Assembly (NCBI GenBank): GCA_030636765.1
Contig: DAOVWI010000092.1
Location: 1-8,098, forward strand
Origin: Gemmatimonadales bacterium
Lineage (GTDB): Bacteria > Gemmatimonadota > Gemmatimonadetes > Palauibacterales > Palauibacteraceae
Direction: 5' to 3'
Length of the DNA stretch: 8,098 nucleotides
Shown here: positions 1 through 6,757 of the stretch, piece by piece
Numbering within the stretch: the stretch's first letter is position 1
How the letters are laid out: each line of letters opens with the position of its first letter
Translations under genes and position numbers: made by a program
The notes under the pieces: generated by a model
The model's input: the letters and a program-made list of their open reading frames with translations, nothing else
What the model was told of the DNA's origin: nothing
Databases searched by the model: none

Positions 1-240
1 CAGCTCCGGCTCCTCCGTGCCCGTCGCCAGCTCCTCCGCCTGCTGCAGCTGATCCAGGATCGCCAGATACTTGCTTCCCACATCCACGATCGGGGTTACC
101 TCGGCGTGCTCGCGGCCCAGCTCCCGCATCCGCTCGGGGTCGCAGGCGACCGCCGGCGTCGCCATGAGCTCCGCCAGCTCGTGCTGGCGGGCGGCCCGCT
201 CCCGGACCTGTCTGGTGAGAAGGTCGGCGGTGTCAGTCAT
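1..240 (-). CDS. prfA: Peptide chain release factor 1 (RF1), N-terminal 80 residues, partial
   Basis: RF1 recognises UAA and UAG stop codons on the ribosome and triggers peptide release. Only the first 80 codons are present; the frame is open through the left edge. The visible part is the helical N-terminal domain: a basic/acidic start, then the RF1-type signature DPERMRELGREHAEVTPIV (about residues 35-53), which matches the 'D.ERFR.LSREYAEL.PIV' pattern of RF1 proteins, followed by a helix ending in an acidic stretch like the family's. The GGQ and PxT motifs lie outside the window. The ATG at 238-240 is the only start that gives the usual N-terminus. No clear Shine-Dalgarno precedes it, so translation may depend on coupling to rpmE, which ends 36 bases upstream. 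RF2 is possible in principle but the N-terminus fits RF1, and rpmE-prfA is a common order. Confidence 0.88.
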   Translation of the reverse strand, partial: MTDTADLLTRQVRERAARQHELAELMATPAVACDPERMRELGREHAEVTPIVDVGSKYLAILDQLQQAEELATGTEEPEL

Positions 241-276
241 CGGATGGGCGCTGGGGAATGGCTTCGGCCGGCCGCC

Positions 277-657
277 TCAGGTCTGGGCCGCCGTCGGCTC
301 CTCGTCGGCGGCCTCGGCACTGGAGAGCTCCTCGGCGGCCGGCTCGGCAGCGGTTTCCTCGGCCTGAGCGACGGGCTCGGGCTCGGCAGCCGGCTCGGGC
401 TCAGCGGTGGCCTCGGGCTCGGCGGCCGGCTCGGGCTCCACATCGGGCTCGGTCCCCCGCCCGTCCCCGTACTTGGCGATGAACCGCTCCACCCGCCCGG
501 CCGTGTCGACGAGCTTCTGGCGACCCGTGAAGAAGGGGTGACAGTGGGAGCAGATCTCGACGTGCAGCTCGTCGACCGTGGCGCGTGTCTCGGACACCCT
601 GCCGCATGCGCAGGTGATGAGGGTCCGCTTGTACTCCGGATGTATGCCTGTTCGCAT
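277..657 (-). CDS. rpmE: Ribosomal protein L31 (zinc-binding type) with long acidic C-terminal tail
   Basis: Component of the large ribosomal subunit at the inter-subunit bridge. The 126-residue product starts MRTGIHPEYK, the standard L31 opening. Cys16, Cys18, Cys36 and Cys39 form the zinc ligand set of the 'C+' type, and HPFFTG (40-45) is the family signature; the normal L31 body ends near residue 65. L31 is usually about 65-85 residues, so residues 66-126 are extra: a Glu/Ala/Pro-rich tail with 19 acidic and one basic residue by my count. The ATG at 655-657 was chosen over an upstream in-frame ATG (693) because it gives the family N-terminus and has GGAAGG about 10 bases before it. It lies 51 bases after ypdA and 36 before prfA, so the three could be co-transcribed, although an AT-rich promoter-like patch lies directly upstream. 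The identification is secure; the role of the tail is unknown. Confidence 0.93.
   Translation of the reverse strand: MRTGIHPEYKRTLITCACGRVSETRATVDELHVEICSHCHPFFTGRQKLVDTAGRVERFIAKYGDGRGTEPDVEPEPAAEPEATAEPEPAAEPEPVAQAEETAAEPAAEELSSAEAADEEPTAAQT
331..438 (-). repeat. Degenerate AEPEP-type tandem repeat in the L31 tail
   Basis: Residues 74-109 of L31 are imperfect repeats of the type AEPEPA (EPEPAAEPEATAEPEPAAEP and so on). In DNA this is a low-complexity GGCTCGGGCTCGGC-like repeat seen on the plus strand around 370-440. It also creates long spurious open frames on the opposite strand. Such repeats may expand or contract by slippage; that is inference. Confidence 0.75.
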
Positions 658-683
658 CGTCTTCGTTCCTTCCAGCAGTTTCG

Positions 684-725
684 AATACAGCAATATAGAA
701 TAGCCGACTCAAGAACCTCGAACAA
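684..725 (-). promoter_or_regulatory. Possible sigma-70-like promoter(s) for rpmE
   Basis: The 51 bases between ypdA and rpmE hold an AT-rich patch that stands out in GC-rich surroundings. Reading the minus strand, TTGTTC (720-725) and TATTCT (697-702) are 17 bases apart. TTGAGT (707-712) and TGTATT (684-689) are also 17 apart. Each box matches consensus at only 3-4 of 6 positions, so this is a candidate only. It would let rpmE-prfA be expressed independently of ypdA. Confidence 0.3.
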
Positions 726-1698
726 CGTCGGCGAAGATCTTCTCCCCATCGAAGCGCCCGTTCTCGATGAAGACGTCTGAGGTGTCCCACCCGGTCGTGA
801 TGCTCCCGGCCATGTACACGCCGGGCACGTTGGTCTCGTGCGTCTCCGGGTTCATCGCGGGCGCGCACGTCTCCGGATCCAGCTCGATCCCGACCCTTCG
901 GAAGAGGTCGAAATCCGGCCGGTAGCCGGTCAGCGCATAGACCCTATCGCACAGCAGCTCCTCCCGGTTGCCGTCGGCCGAGCGGATGATCACACACGTC
1001 TGTTCGATTCCCATCACCTCCGCCCCGAACCTCGCCTCGATCTCGCCCGCCGCGATCCGGTTCCGGATATCCGGCGCCATCCAGTACTTCACGCTCGGGG
1101 GAAACTCGGATCTGCGGTACACGAGCGTCACCCGGGCACCCGCCCGAAACAGCTCCAGCGCCGCCTCGACCGCCGAGTTCTTCCCGCCGATCACGACCAC
1201 CCGCTGGCCGCTGCTGCGGTGAGCCTCGTCGAAGTAGTGATGGACGTGGGGCAGTTCCTCGCCCGCCACCCCCATCATGTTCGGGTGGTCGTAGTAGCCC
1301 GTGGCCAGCACCAGGCGCGAGCAGCGGATCCGTTCCGGGCCGAGGCGGGTCTCCATCCGGCACTCGAGGCCGTCGCCCACCCGGGTCGCCTCGAAAAGAA
1401 GCGTGTACGGGCGAACCCGCACCCCCTCGGCGCGCGCCACGCCGCGGTAGTACATCAGGGCCTCTTCCCGGGTCGGCTTCTTGCCGGAGCAGACCAGCGG
1501 ATGCCCTCCGATCTCCAGGCGCTCCGGCGTCGTGAAGAACGACATCCCGATCGGATACCGGACGATGGCATCACAGATCGCCCCAGCATCCACCACCAGG
1601 GGATCCAGTCCCCGCCGCCTCGCGGAGATCGCACACGCCAGCCCTATGGGGCCGGCCCCCACGATGACCGCGTCCTCGATTCGTTCGCTACCTTCCAT
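709..1698 (-). CDS. ypdA: YpdA-family FAD/NAD(P)H-dependent oxidoreductase (putative bacillithiol-disulfide reductase)
   Basis: A 329-residue flavoprotein of the thioredoxin-reductase-like fold; B. subtilis YpdA (Bdr) is about the same length. YpdA is known to reduce oxidised bacillithiol with NADPH in Firmicutes. Features in order: FAD-binding GAGPIG (14-19); the YpdA-typical PIGMSFFTTPERLEIGG region (49-65); ATGYYDHPN (132-140); the NADPH-binding motif VVIGGKNSAVEAALEL (168-183); and a C-terminal flavin region with NVPGVYMAG and FIENGRFDG. These match YpdA closely along the whole length as I recall the B. subtilis protein. There is no CxxC of true thioredoxin reductases. The Cys of the YpdA GGGPCG motif is Ile18 here, with Cys22 nearby. 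The start ATG at 1696-1698 sits just before the flavin motif; GAGG is close upstream and GGAGAGG further away. The gene diverges from the kinase gene and lies 51 bases upstream of rpmE. Substrate in this organism is inferred, since no bacillithiol synthesis genes are in view. Confidence 0.88.
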   Translation of the reverse strand: MEGSERIEDAVIVGAGPIGLACAISARRRGLDPLVVDAGAICDAIVRYPIGMSFFTTPERLEIGGHPLVCSGKKPTREEALMYYRGVARAEGVRVRPYTLLFEATRVGDGLECRMETRLGPERIRCSRLVLATGYYDHPNMMGVAGEELPHVHHYFDEAHRSSGQRVVVIGGKNSAVEAALELFRAGARVTLVYRRSEFPPSVKYWMAPDIRNRIAAGEIEARFGAEVMGIEQTCVIIRSADGNREELLCDRVYALTGYRPDFDLFRRVGIELDPETCAPAMNPETHETNVPGVYMAGSITTGWDTSDVFIENGRFDGEKIFADVVRGS

Positions 1699-1976
1699 AC
1701 GCCTCGTGCTGCCTCTCCGTGCTCGGTGCCTGGCGATGCGGGTCCGTCCTCGAGCCGGCCGCGCCGGCACTGCGGCAGCCGGTCCGCGCAGAAGATACGG
1801 AGGATACCCCTCTCTGTTCCTGGAAGGCTATTGAATAAGCACGGCAGCCACGTTGGAGAGTCGCGGCTTGACCTCCATCAGGGTCTCCGTAGCTTGCGTT
1901 GGCAGCGGGGACGAGGAGGCGAGCTTTCGGATCCGCTCAAGACCCTACCACGAGCACCCCTTCAGGGGAGGTCGAC
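1699..1976. other. Divergent intergenic region between ypdA and the kinase gene
   Basis: This stretch separates two divergent genes and should hold both promoters. I found no convincing -10/-35 pair. The clearest box is TTGACC at 1868-1873 on the plus strand, without a good -10 at 16-18 bases. A short AT-richer segment, CTATTGAATAAGC, lies near 1828-1840. No inverted repeat long enough to call an operator, and no small gene, was seen. If the kinase really starts at the TTG at 1899, the gene-free part is only 1699-1898. Confidence 0.4.
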
Positions 1977-4862
1977 ATCACGACCTTGCTCGAGCGGCTC
2001 CAGGCCGCCCTTGCGCCACGCTATTCCGTCGAGCGCGAGTTCGCCGGGGGTGGGATGGCGCACGTGTACGAGGCGCACGATGCCCAGCTGGACCGAACCG
2101 TAGCGATCAAGGTGCTTCGGCCGGAGCTGGCGACGGCGCGCGGCGCGGAGCGCTTTCTGCGGGAGGCCCGCCTCCTCGCGCAGCTCTCCCACCCCAACAT
2201 CGTGCCGATTCACGACGTCGGCGAGGCCGACGGCCTCTTCTACTACGTGATGGACTTCGTCGACGGCGAGACTCTCCGCGAGCGCCTGACGCGCGGCCCG
2301 TTACCGGAGACGGAGGCGATCCGCGTCGGGGTCGACGTCCTGTCGGCACTGGAGGCGGCGCACGCCGAGGGCGTCATCCATCGTGACGTCAAGCCCGGCA
2401 ACGTGTTCTTGGTCGACCACCACGCCATCCTCGCAGACTTCGGCATCGCCAAGCGCACGGACGATGCCGCGGAACCGCTGACCTCCACCGGCCACTTCGT
2501 CGGCACCCCGGGCTACATGGCGCCCGAGCAGGCCGCCGCGGGAGAGGTTACGGCCCGATCGGACGTGTACTCGGTGGGCGTGTTGCTCTGCGAAGCCATC
2601 TCGGGTCGGCGGCCTCCGCCCGGCGAGGCACCCGAGCAGGCCAACTGGACGGACCTCTCATCCGCAACGGCGGCCGTCCTCAGGCGGGCGCTCGCCCTCG
2701 ATCCGAGCGATCGGTGGCCGGACGCTGCCTCGTTTCGATCCGCGCTCGAGAAGACGCATGCTGGACCGTCCCGGTGGCGCTGGGCGGCCGTCGGCACGCT
2801 TGTCCTGCTGCCCGTGCTCTTTGCCGTCGTTTGGCGCTCGTCGGGCGGCGGTGCCGGGGAGGATGCACCCGTCACGGCAGACCTGAGCTCGGACATCGCT
2901 CTTCTGCCGTGCAGCACGGCGCTCCCCGCGGACAGCGCTGCGGGTCATGCCCTCTCACGCATCGCGGCCTCTAACCTCCAAGGCATCCCTAACCTGAGGG
3001 AGGTGGCCGTCAACACCAGCTTCCGGTGGTGGGAGGCGCACGGCGAGGCCCCCGACCGCTGGACTCGGGTGGCCAAGGCGTTGGGCGCGAAGAGCGCGCT
3101 GCGGTGCGTGCTCGCCCGAACCTCCCCGGACCGCTTCGAGGCCCGGGTCGATCTGGTCGACCGGCTCGGGCACGGGCAGCACACCTTCGTCGTGACCGGT
3201 CCGGCGGCCGACCCACCGCTGGCGCTCGGCGACTCCCTTGCCCTGGCCATCGTTCGGGCGCTGCGTCCCGCCGTCGTTCTCTCGGAGCTCGGCTACCGGC
3301 CGCTCTCCGGACACCACATCGCCGCCGTCCGCGCGCTGCTCGGCGGCGAGGCCGCCTTCCAGCGGGGCGCCTGGGCTTCCGCGCAGCGACACTACGCGGA
3401 TGCCCTTCGCATCGACTCGACCTTCGTCCTCGCTCGCTGGCGTCTCGCCGACATCAGGCGCTGGACGATCACAGCGTCCGCCGCCGATCTCCGAGGGCTG
3501 GATTCGGCCGCCGCGAGGGAGCTGGGCCGGGTGGACCGGCGGCTCCTGGAGGCGCGGCTCATGGGACCCAGCCTGCAGCAGCTGCGGACCTACGAGGCGA
3601 TAGTCGTGGAGTACCCCGGCGATGCCTACTCCATGCTCATCTACGGGGACGAGCTCTTCCATCGCGGTCCGCTGTGGGAGGTTCCGCTGGACAGCGCGCG
3701 GCAGGTTCTCCGGCACGCGGCCAGAATCGACACTTTCCTTTCCCCCGCGTTCGACCACCTCGTCCAGGCCGATATCCGGCTGGGGGACAGCGCGGCGGCG
3801 CGCCGCACGCTCGACCGGCTCTTCGTGGTCTCGGCGGTCCCGCCGGAGGTCGAGGTGTATCTGCCGGCGCTGTGGCAGCAGGCGTATCTGGAGCGGTTCG
3901 AGCCGGAGAGGGCGCAGGAGAACCGCGATCAGTTGTTCCCGGTTTCGAGCCGCCCCGACCGCTACAAGGTGGCCCTCTCAGCCCGACGGGCCCTGTCGCT
4001 CGATCTGGCCGTTACGGAGCTGGCTCTCGGCCGGACGCTGGCCGAGGCGCCGGAGAGCGAATCCGGCGAGAGGGCCACCGGACTCGTGGCCCAGGGCCTC
4101 GCCTTGTTCACGATGGGCCGGCCGCGGCAGGCGTTCTCCCGCTTTACCGCGGCCGCAGAGCTGGGCGATGAGGAAGCGGCGTTTCAGGCCGCTCAGTGGC
4201 GTGTCGTCCCCAACGCTCTGGGCCTCACCGGGACTCCCGAGGCCGAGCTGGCGGAGGGGATGCGTGCCCTGCAAGCGTTCGTGGGGGGCGCAGCCGTGGG
4301 TCGGGTGGCTCGAGCGCTCTGGACGCTTGGGCTCGTGGAGCTGCGGGCGGGTGACGGCGTACGTGCGCGGCGGCGAGCTGAGCGGCTTCGGGAGCTCGCG
4401 GGCCAAACCGGCTACGCCAGGCTCTCTACCATGCTGGATGCCGCGCTCGAAGCTTCGGCCGGAGGCTACGAGGAGGCGCTCGCCCTCAGCGCACCGCTCC
4501 TGGCGTACGACTCGGCAGGCAAGGTGGAGCGCCCGTTCGCCCGCTCGGCGCTCCACCTGCTGCGCGCCGAGTGGCTCGAGCGAAACGGCGATCTGCCCGG
4601 CGCGGTCGCAGAGCTGGTGTGGCATGAGAACGAGGATCTGGAGGGCCTCCCGGCCGGTCCCGCCCAGGCGGCGGAGATCGATTGGGCGCTCGGCACGTAC
4701 GCCCGGCTCCGGCGGGCTTGGTTCGCCCTCGCCACGGACGACCTGGAGAGCGCCTGCCGTCACGCCTCCGCCGTGACCCGCCTTTGGAACGAGCCAGAGA
4801 GGGAGATGGAACCCCTCGCAGAGGAAGCCCGGCGGATCCGTGCCGAGGCGTGCGGGCCTTGA
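1899..4862 (+). CDS. Receptor-like Ser/Thr protein kinase with TM helix, TolB-N-like domain and TPR-like C-terminus
   Basis: Transmembrane Hanks-type kinase; residue numbers count from the TTG at 1899 (987 residues). The kinase domain spans about 42-285: glycine loop FAGGGMAHV (48-56), catalytic Lys71 in VAIK, helix-C Glu89, HRDVKPGN (161-168), DFG (180-182) and the activation segment to GTPGYMAPEQ (202-211). All catalytic residues are present and it is an RD kinase, so it should be active. A hydrophobic helix lies at about 295-312; basic residues on its N-terminal side put the kinase in the cytoplasm. Outside are a TolB-N/adenylate-cyclase-like domain (about 331-450, beginning DIALLPC) and a long helical region with TPR-like units (about 470-985, e.g. 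GEAAFQRGAWASAQRHYADALRID). No ATG start exists before the kinase core. TTG 1899 is the outermost standard start but has no good ribosome site; the true start is more likely ATC 1977 or TTG 1986, giving an N-terminus like TTLLERLQAALAPRY, typical of these kinases. It overlaps the next gene by 4 bases. Targets and ligand are unknown. Confidence 0.88.
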   Translation: MAAGTRRRAFGSAQDPTTSTPSGEVDITTLLERLQAALAPRYSVEREFAGGGMAHVYEAHDAQLDRTVAIKVLRPELATARGAERFLREARLLAQLSHPNIVPIHDVGEADGLFYYVMDFVDGETLRERLTRGPLPETEAIRVGVDVLSALEAAHAEGVIHRDVKPGNVFLVDHHAILADFGIAKRTDDAAEPLTSTGHFVGTPGYMAPEQAAAGEVTARSDVYSVGVLLCEAISGRRPPPGEAPEQANWTDLSSATAAVLRRALALDPSDRWPDAASFRSALEKTHAGPSRWRWAAVGTLVLLPVLFAVVWRSSGGGAGEDAPVTADLSSDIALLPCSTALPADSAAGHALSRIAASNLQGIPNLREVAVNTSFRWWEAHGEAPDRWTRVAKALGAKSALRCVLARTSPDRFEARVDLVDRLGHGQHTFVVTGPAADPPLALGDSLALAIVRALRPAVVLSELGYRPLSGHHIAAVRALLGGEAAFQRGAWASAQRHYADALRIDSTFVLARWRLADIRRWTITASAADLRGLDSAAARELGRVDRRLLEARLMGPSLQQLRTYEAIVVEYPGDAYSMLIYGDELFHRGPLWEVPLDSARQVLRHAARIDTFLSPAFDHLVQADIRLGDSAAARRTLDRLFVVSAVPPEVEVYLPALWQQAYLERFEPERAQENRDQLFPVSSRPDRYKVALSARRALSLDLAVTELALGRTLAEAPESESGERATGLVAQGLALFTMGRPRQAFSRFTAAAELGDEEAAFQAAQWRVVPNALGLTGTPEAELAEGMRALQAFVGGAAVGRVARALWTLGLVELRAGDGVRARRRAERLRELAGQTGYARLSTMLDAALEASAGGYEEALALSAPLLAYDSAGKVERPFARSALHLLRAEWLERNGDLPGAVAELVWHENEDLEGLPAGPAQAAEIDWALGTYARLRRAWFALATDDLESACRHASAVTRLWNEPEREMEPLAEEARRIRAEACGP
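1964..1971 (+). promoter_or_regulatory. Strong Shine-Dalgarno (AGGGGAGG) that decides the kinase start
   Basis: AGGGGAGG is the best ribosome binding site near the 5' end of the kinase gene. It lies 5 bases before ATC (1977-1979) and 14 before TTG (1986-1988), both in frame. It is downstream of, and so useless to, the TTG at 1899. It therefore argues for a start inside 1977-1988. Confidence 0.6.
4845..4862 (+). promoter_or_regulatory. Coupled stop/start (TTGA) with GAGG ribosome site
   Basis: The kinase stop TGA (4860-4862) overlaps the proposed TTG start (4859-4861) of the regulator in the sequence TTGA. GAGG at 4845-4848 lies 10 bases before the TTG. This layout favours re-initiation by ribosomes finishing the kinase. 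An in-frame GTG at 4850 is an alternative start but has no ribosome site at normal distance. Confidence 0.6.
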
Positions 4863-6757
4863 TTTACTGCAGGACTCTCGGGGCCGTCGAGCTCAGCGTC
4901 GACGGATCTCCGGCTCCACGTGAGCTGCTGTGGCGCAAGAACCTCGCGCTGCTCATCTACCTGGCCCGGTCGCCCAAACGCCGCCGAACGCGCGAGCACC
5001 TGCGCGGCCTCCTGTGGGGCTCCAAGCCCGAGCAGGCGGCCCGCCACTCCTTGAACGAGGCGGTACGGGTCATCCGGCGCCTCGCGGGAAAGGACGTGCT
5101 GTTTTCAGACGGGGAGCTGGTCATCGTCTCGCCAGAGGCGCTCGTCCTCGACACGGACGATCTCGAGCGCCGGATGGCGGAAGAGGAGTGGGAGGCGGCG
5201 GCGGGGCTGGTCGGGGGCCTCTTCCTCGAGGGGTTCGGCGTGCCCGACTCCTCGGATTTCGAGGACTGGGCCGCGGCCGAGCGGACGGCCTGGCTCCGGC
5301 GCTCGGTTGAGGCGCTCGTCGGGTACGCCGAGGCGCGCCTTGGCCGGGGCGACTCGCTGGCCGCCGCCGATGCGGCCCAGCGGGCGCTCGGCCTGGACCC
5401 GCTGAGCGATGCGGCGGTGCGGGCCGCAATGCGCGTGGTCGCCCTGGCCGGAGACCGGGCGGGGGCGCTCTCCCTCTATCAGGCGTTCGAGACCCGGCTG
5501 GCCGGGGAGCTCGGCATCGAGCCCCAGCGGGAGACGGTACGGATCGCCGACCGGATCCGCCGCGAGCGTACGTGGCGACTCCCGAAGGCCGTGGCGCAGG
5601 AGGAGCCATCCGCGAAGCGGGCACCGCTGATCGGCCGGGAGGCCGAGCTGCACGATGCGCTCGAAGCTCTGACCGCATGCTACCGAGGCGGGAAGAGCAC
5701 GGTCGTGTTCATCGAGGGCGAAGCCGGCGCAGGCAAGACCCGCCTGGCCGAGGAGATCCTCTCGCGCGCCCGATTGGGGGGCGCCGTCGTGGTCGGGGTG
5801 CGGGCGGTTCCGCCGGACCGAGACACGCCGTACGGCAGCCTCATCGCGCTCTGCCGGGCCGGTCTCATCGAGGCGCCGGGCCTCGTCGGAGTTCCCGCCT
5901 CGGCACTGGCCGCGATCGCGGAAGCGGCGGGAGAGTGGAAAGAGCGCTTTTCGAAGGAGATCGACGGGGCGACCCCCGCGCCCCTCGGGCGCTCGTTCAG
6001 CGACGTGCTGCGCGCCGCCGCCGAGGAGCAACCGATCGTGGCGTTCGTGGACGATGCCGAGTGGCTGGACCGGGAGTCGGCGCTCGCTCTGACCGGTGCG
6101 GTGCGCGACCTGGACCGGCTTCCGTTCGCCCTCCTGCTCGCTCACGCCCCCCATCCGCGCTCGGAGGAGTTGGACGAGCTCCGCTCCCGCGTGGGCCGCG
6201 ATCACCCCGGAGCGGCCATCGCCCTGGAGCCTCTGGCCAGTGAGGCGCTGTTCGAGCTCGTAGGTAGGACGCTTCCCGCCTACACCAAAGACCAGATCCA
6301 TCGCCTGGTCCGGCGGCTTCAGGCCGACTCCGCCGGGCTACCCCTTCTCGCGGTGGAGATCCTGAACGCGGTCCGCCTCGGCCTCGAGTTGGGCGATGAG
6401 CAGGCCGGCTGGCCGCAGGCCTACCGGACGCTCGACCAAACTCTCCCGGCCGAGCTCCCCAACTCGGTCGTGGCCGCGATTCGGATCGGCTTCCGCCGAT
6501 TGCAGCCGGCCGCGCAGAGTGTCCTCAAAGCCGCATCGGTCCTGGACGAGCGGGTGCAGGTCTCGACCCTGGCTCGCGCCACGACACTGGGCGAGGAAGC
6601 CCTCTTCCAGGCGCTCGATGAGCTCGAGTGGCAGCGGTGGCTAACCGCTGATCCCAGGGGCTACAGCTTCGTGGCGCGCATCGTCCGTGACGTGATCGCC
6701 CGCGACATGCTCACCGCAGGCCAGACGGAACGCCTCAGGCAGAAGGCCCAGAGCTAG
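4859..6757 (+). CDS. SARP/BTAD-type transcriptional regulator with AAA (STAND-like) ATPase domain
   Basis: A 632-residue regulator of the AfsR/SARP architecture. Residues about 5-95 form the winged-helix DNA-binding domain (TLGAVELSVDG at the start; LRGLLWGSKPEQAARHSLNEAV at 48-69, the typical SARP recognition region). Residues about 95-235 are the bacterial transcriptional activator domain: DFEDWAAAER, then TPR-like helices ending in ELGIEPQRETV. An ATPase domain begins at LIGREAEL (257-264), with Walker A GEAGAGKT (287-294, Lys293) and Walker B IVAFVDDAEW (Asp398/Asp399), followed by a helical region. The protein stops soon after, without the long C-terminal TPR domain of full-length AfsR. 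TTG 4859 gives the family-type N-terminus (MIYCRTLG) and overlaps the kinase stop; GTG 4850 would add three residues. As the second gene of a kinase operon it is the obvious candidate for phosphorylation by, or signalling from, the kinase; this is inferred. Target promoters are unknown. Confidence 0.85.
   Translation: MIYCRTLGAVELSVDGSPAPRELLWRKNLALLIYLARSPKRRRTREHLRGLLWGSKPEQAARHSLNEAVRVIRRLAGKDVLFSDGELVIVSPEALVLDTDDLERRMAEEEWEAAAGLVGGLFLEGFGVPDSSDFEDWAAAERTAWLRRSVEALVGYAEARLGRGDSLAAADAAQRALGLDPLSDAAVRAAMRVVALAGDRAGALSLYQAFETRLAGELGIEPQRETVRIADRIRRERTWRLPKAVAQEEPSAKRAPLIGREAELHDALEALTACYRGGKSTVVFIEGEAGAGKTRLAEEILSRARLGGAVVVGVRAVPPDRDTPYGSLIALCRAGLIEAPGLVGVPASALAAIAEAAGEWKERFSKEIDGATPAPLGRSFSDVLRAAAEEQPIVAFVDDAEWLDRESALALTGAVRDLDRLPFALLLAHAPHPRSEELDELRSRVGRDHPGAAIALEPLASEALFELVGRTLPAYTKDQIHRLVRRLQADSAGLPLLAVEILNAVRLGLELGDEQAGWPQAYRTLDQTLPAELPNSVVAAIRIGFRRLQPAAQSVLKAASVLDERVQVSTLARATTLGEEALFQALDELEWQRWLTADPRGYSFVARIVRDVIARDMLTAGQTERLRQKAQS

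Noticed and set aside
106..780. Long plus-strand open frame over rpmE and its flanks
   Set aside because: It is antisense to rpmE; its Gly/Leu-rich content is produced by the GGCTCGGGCTC repeat coding for the L31 tail. No family resemblance.
1868..1873. TTGACC as a -35 box for the kinase gene
   Set aside because: The best -10 (TAGCTT at 1890, spacing 16) matches only 3 of 6 positions; too weak to call.
838..2103. 421-codon plus-strand open frame opposite ypdA
   Set aside because: Opposite frame of a clearly recognised YpdA protein in GC-rich DNA; Arg/Pro/His-rich without domain pattern.
2955..3758. 267-codon minus-strand open frame inside the kinase gene
   Set aside because: Lies fully within the kinase C-terminal region; composition typical of a GC-rich antisense frame, with no recognisable motifs.
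5105..6301. 398-codon minus-strand open frame inside the regulator gene
   Set aside because: Antisense to the BTAD and ATPase coding region, whose Walker motifs are clear; no sign of a real protein.
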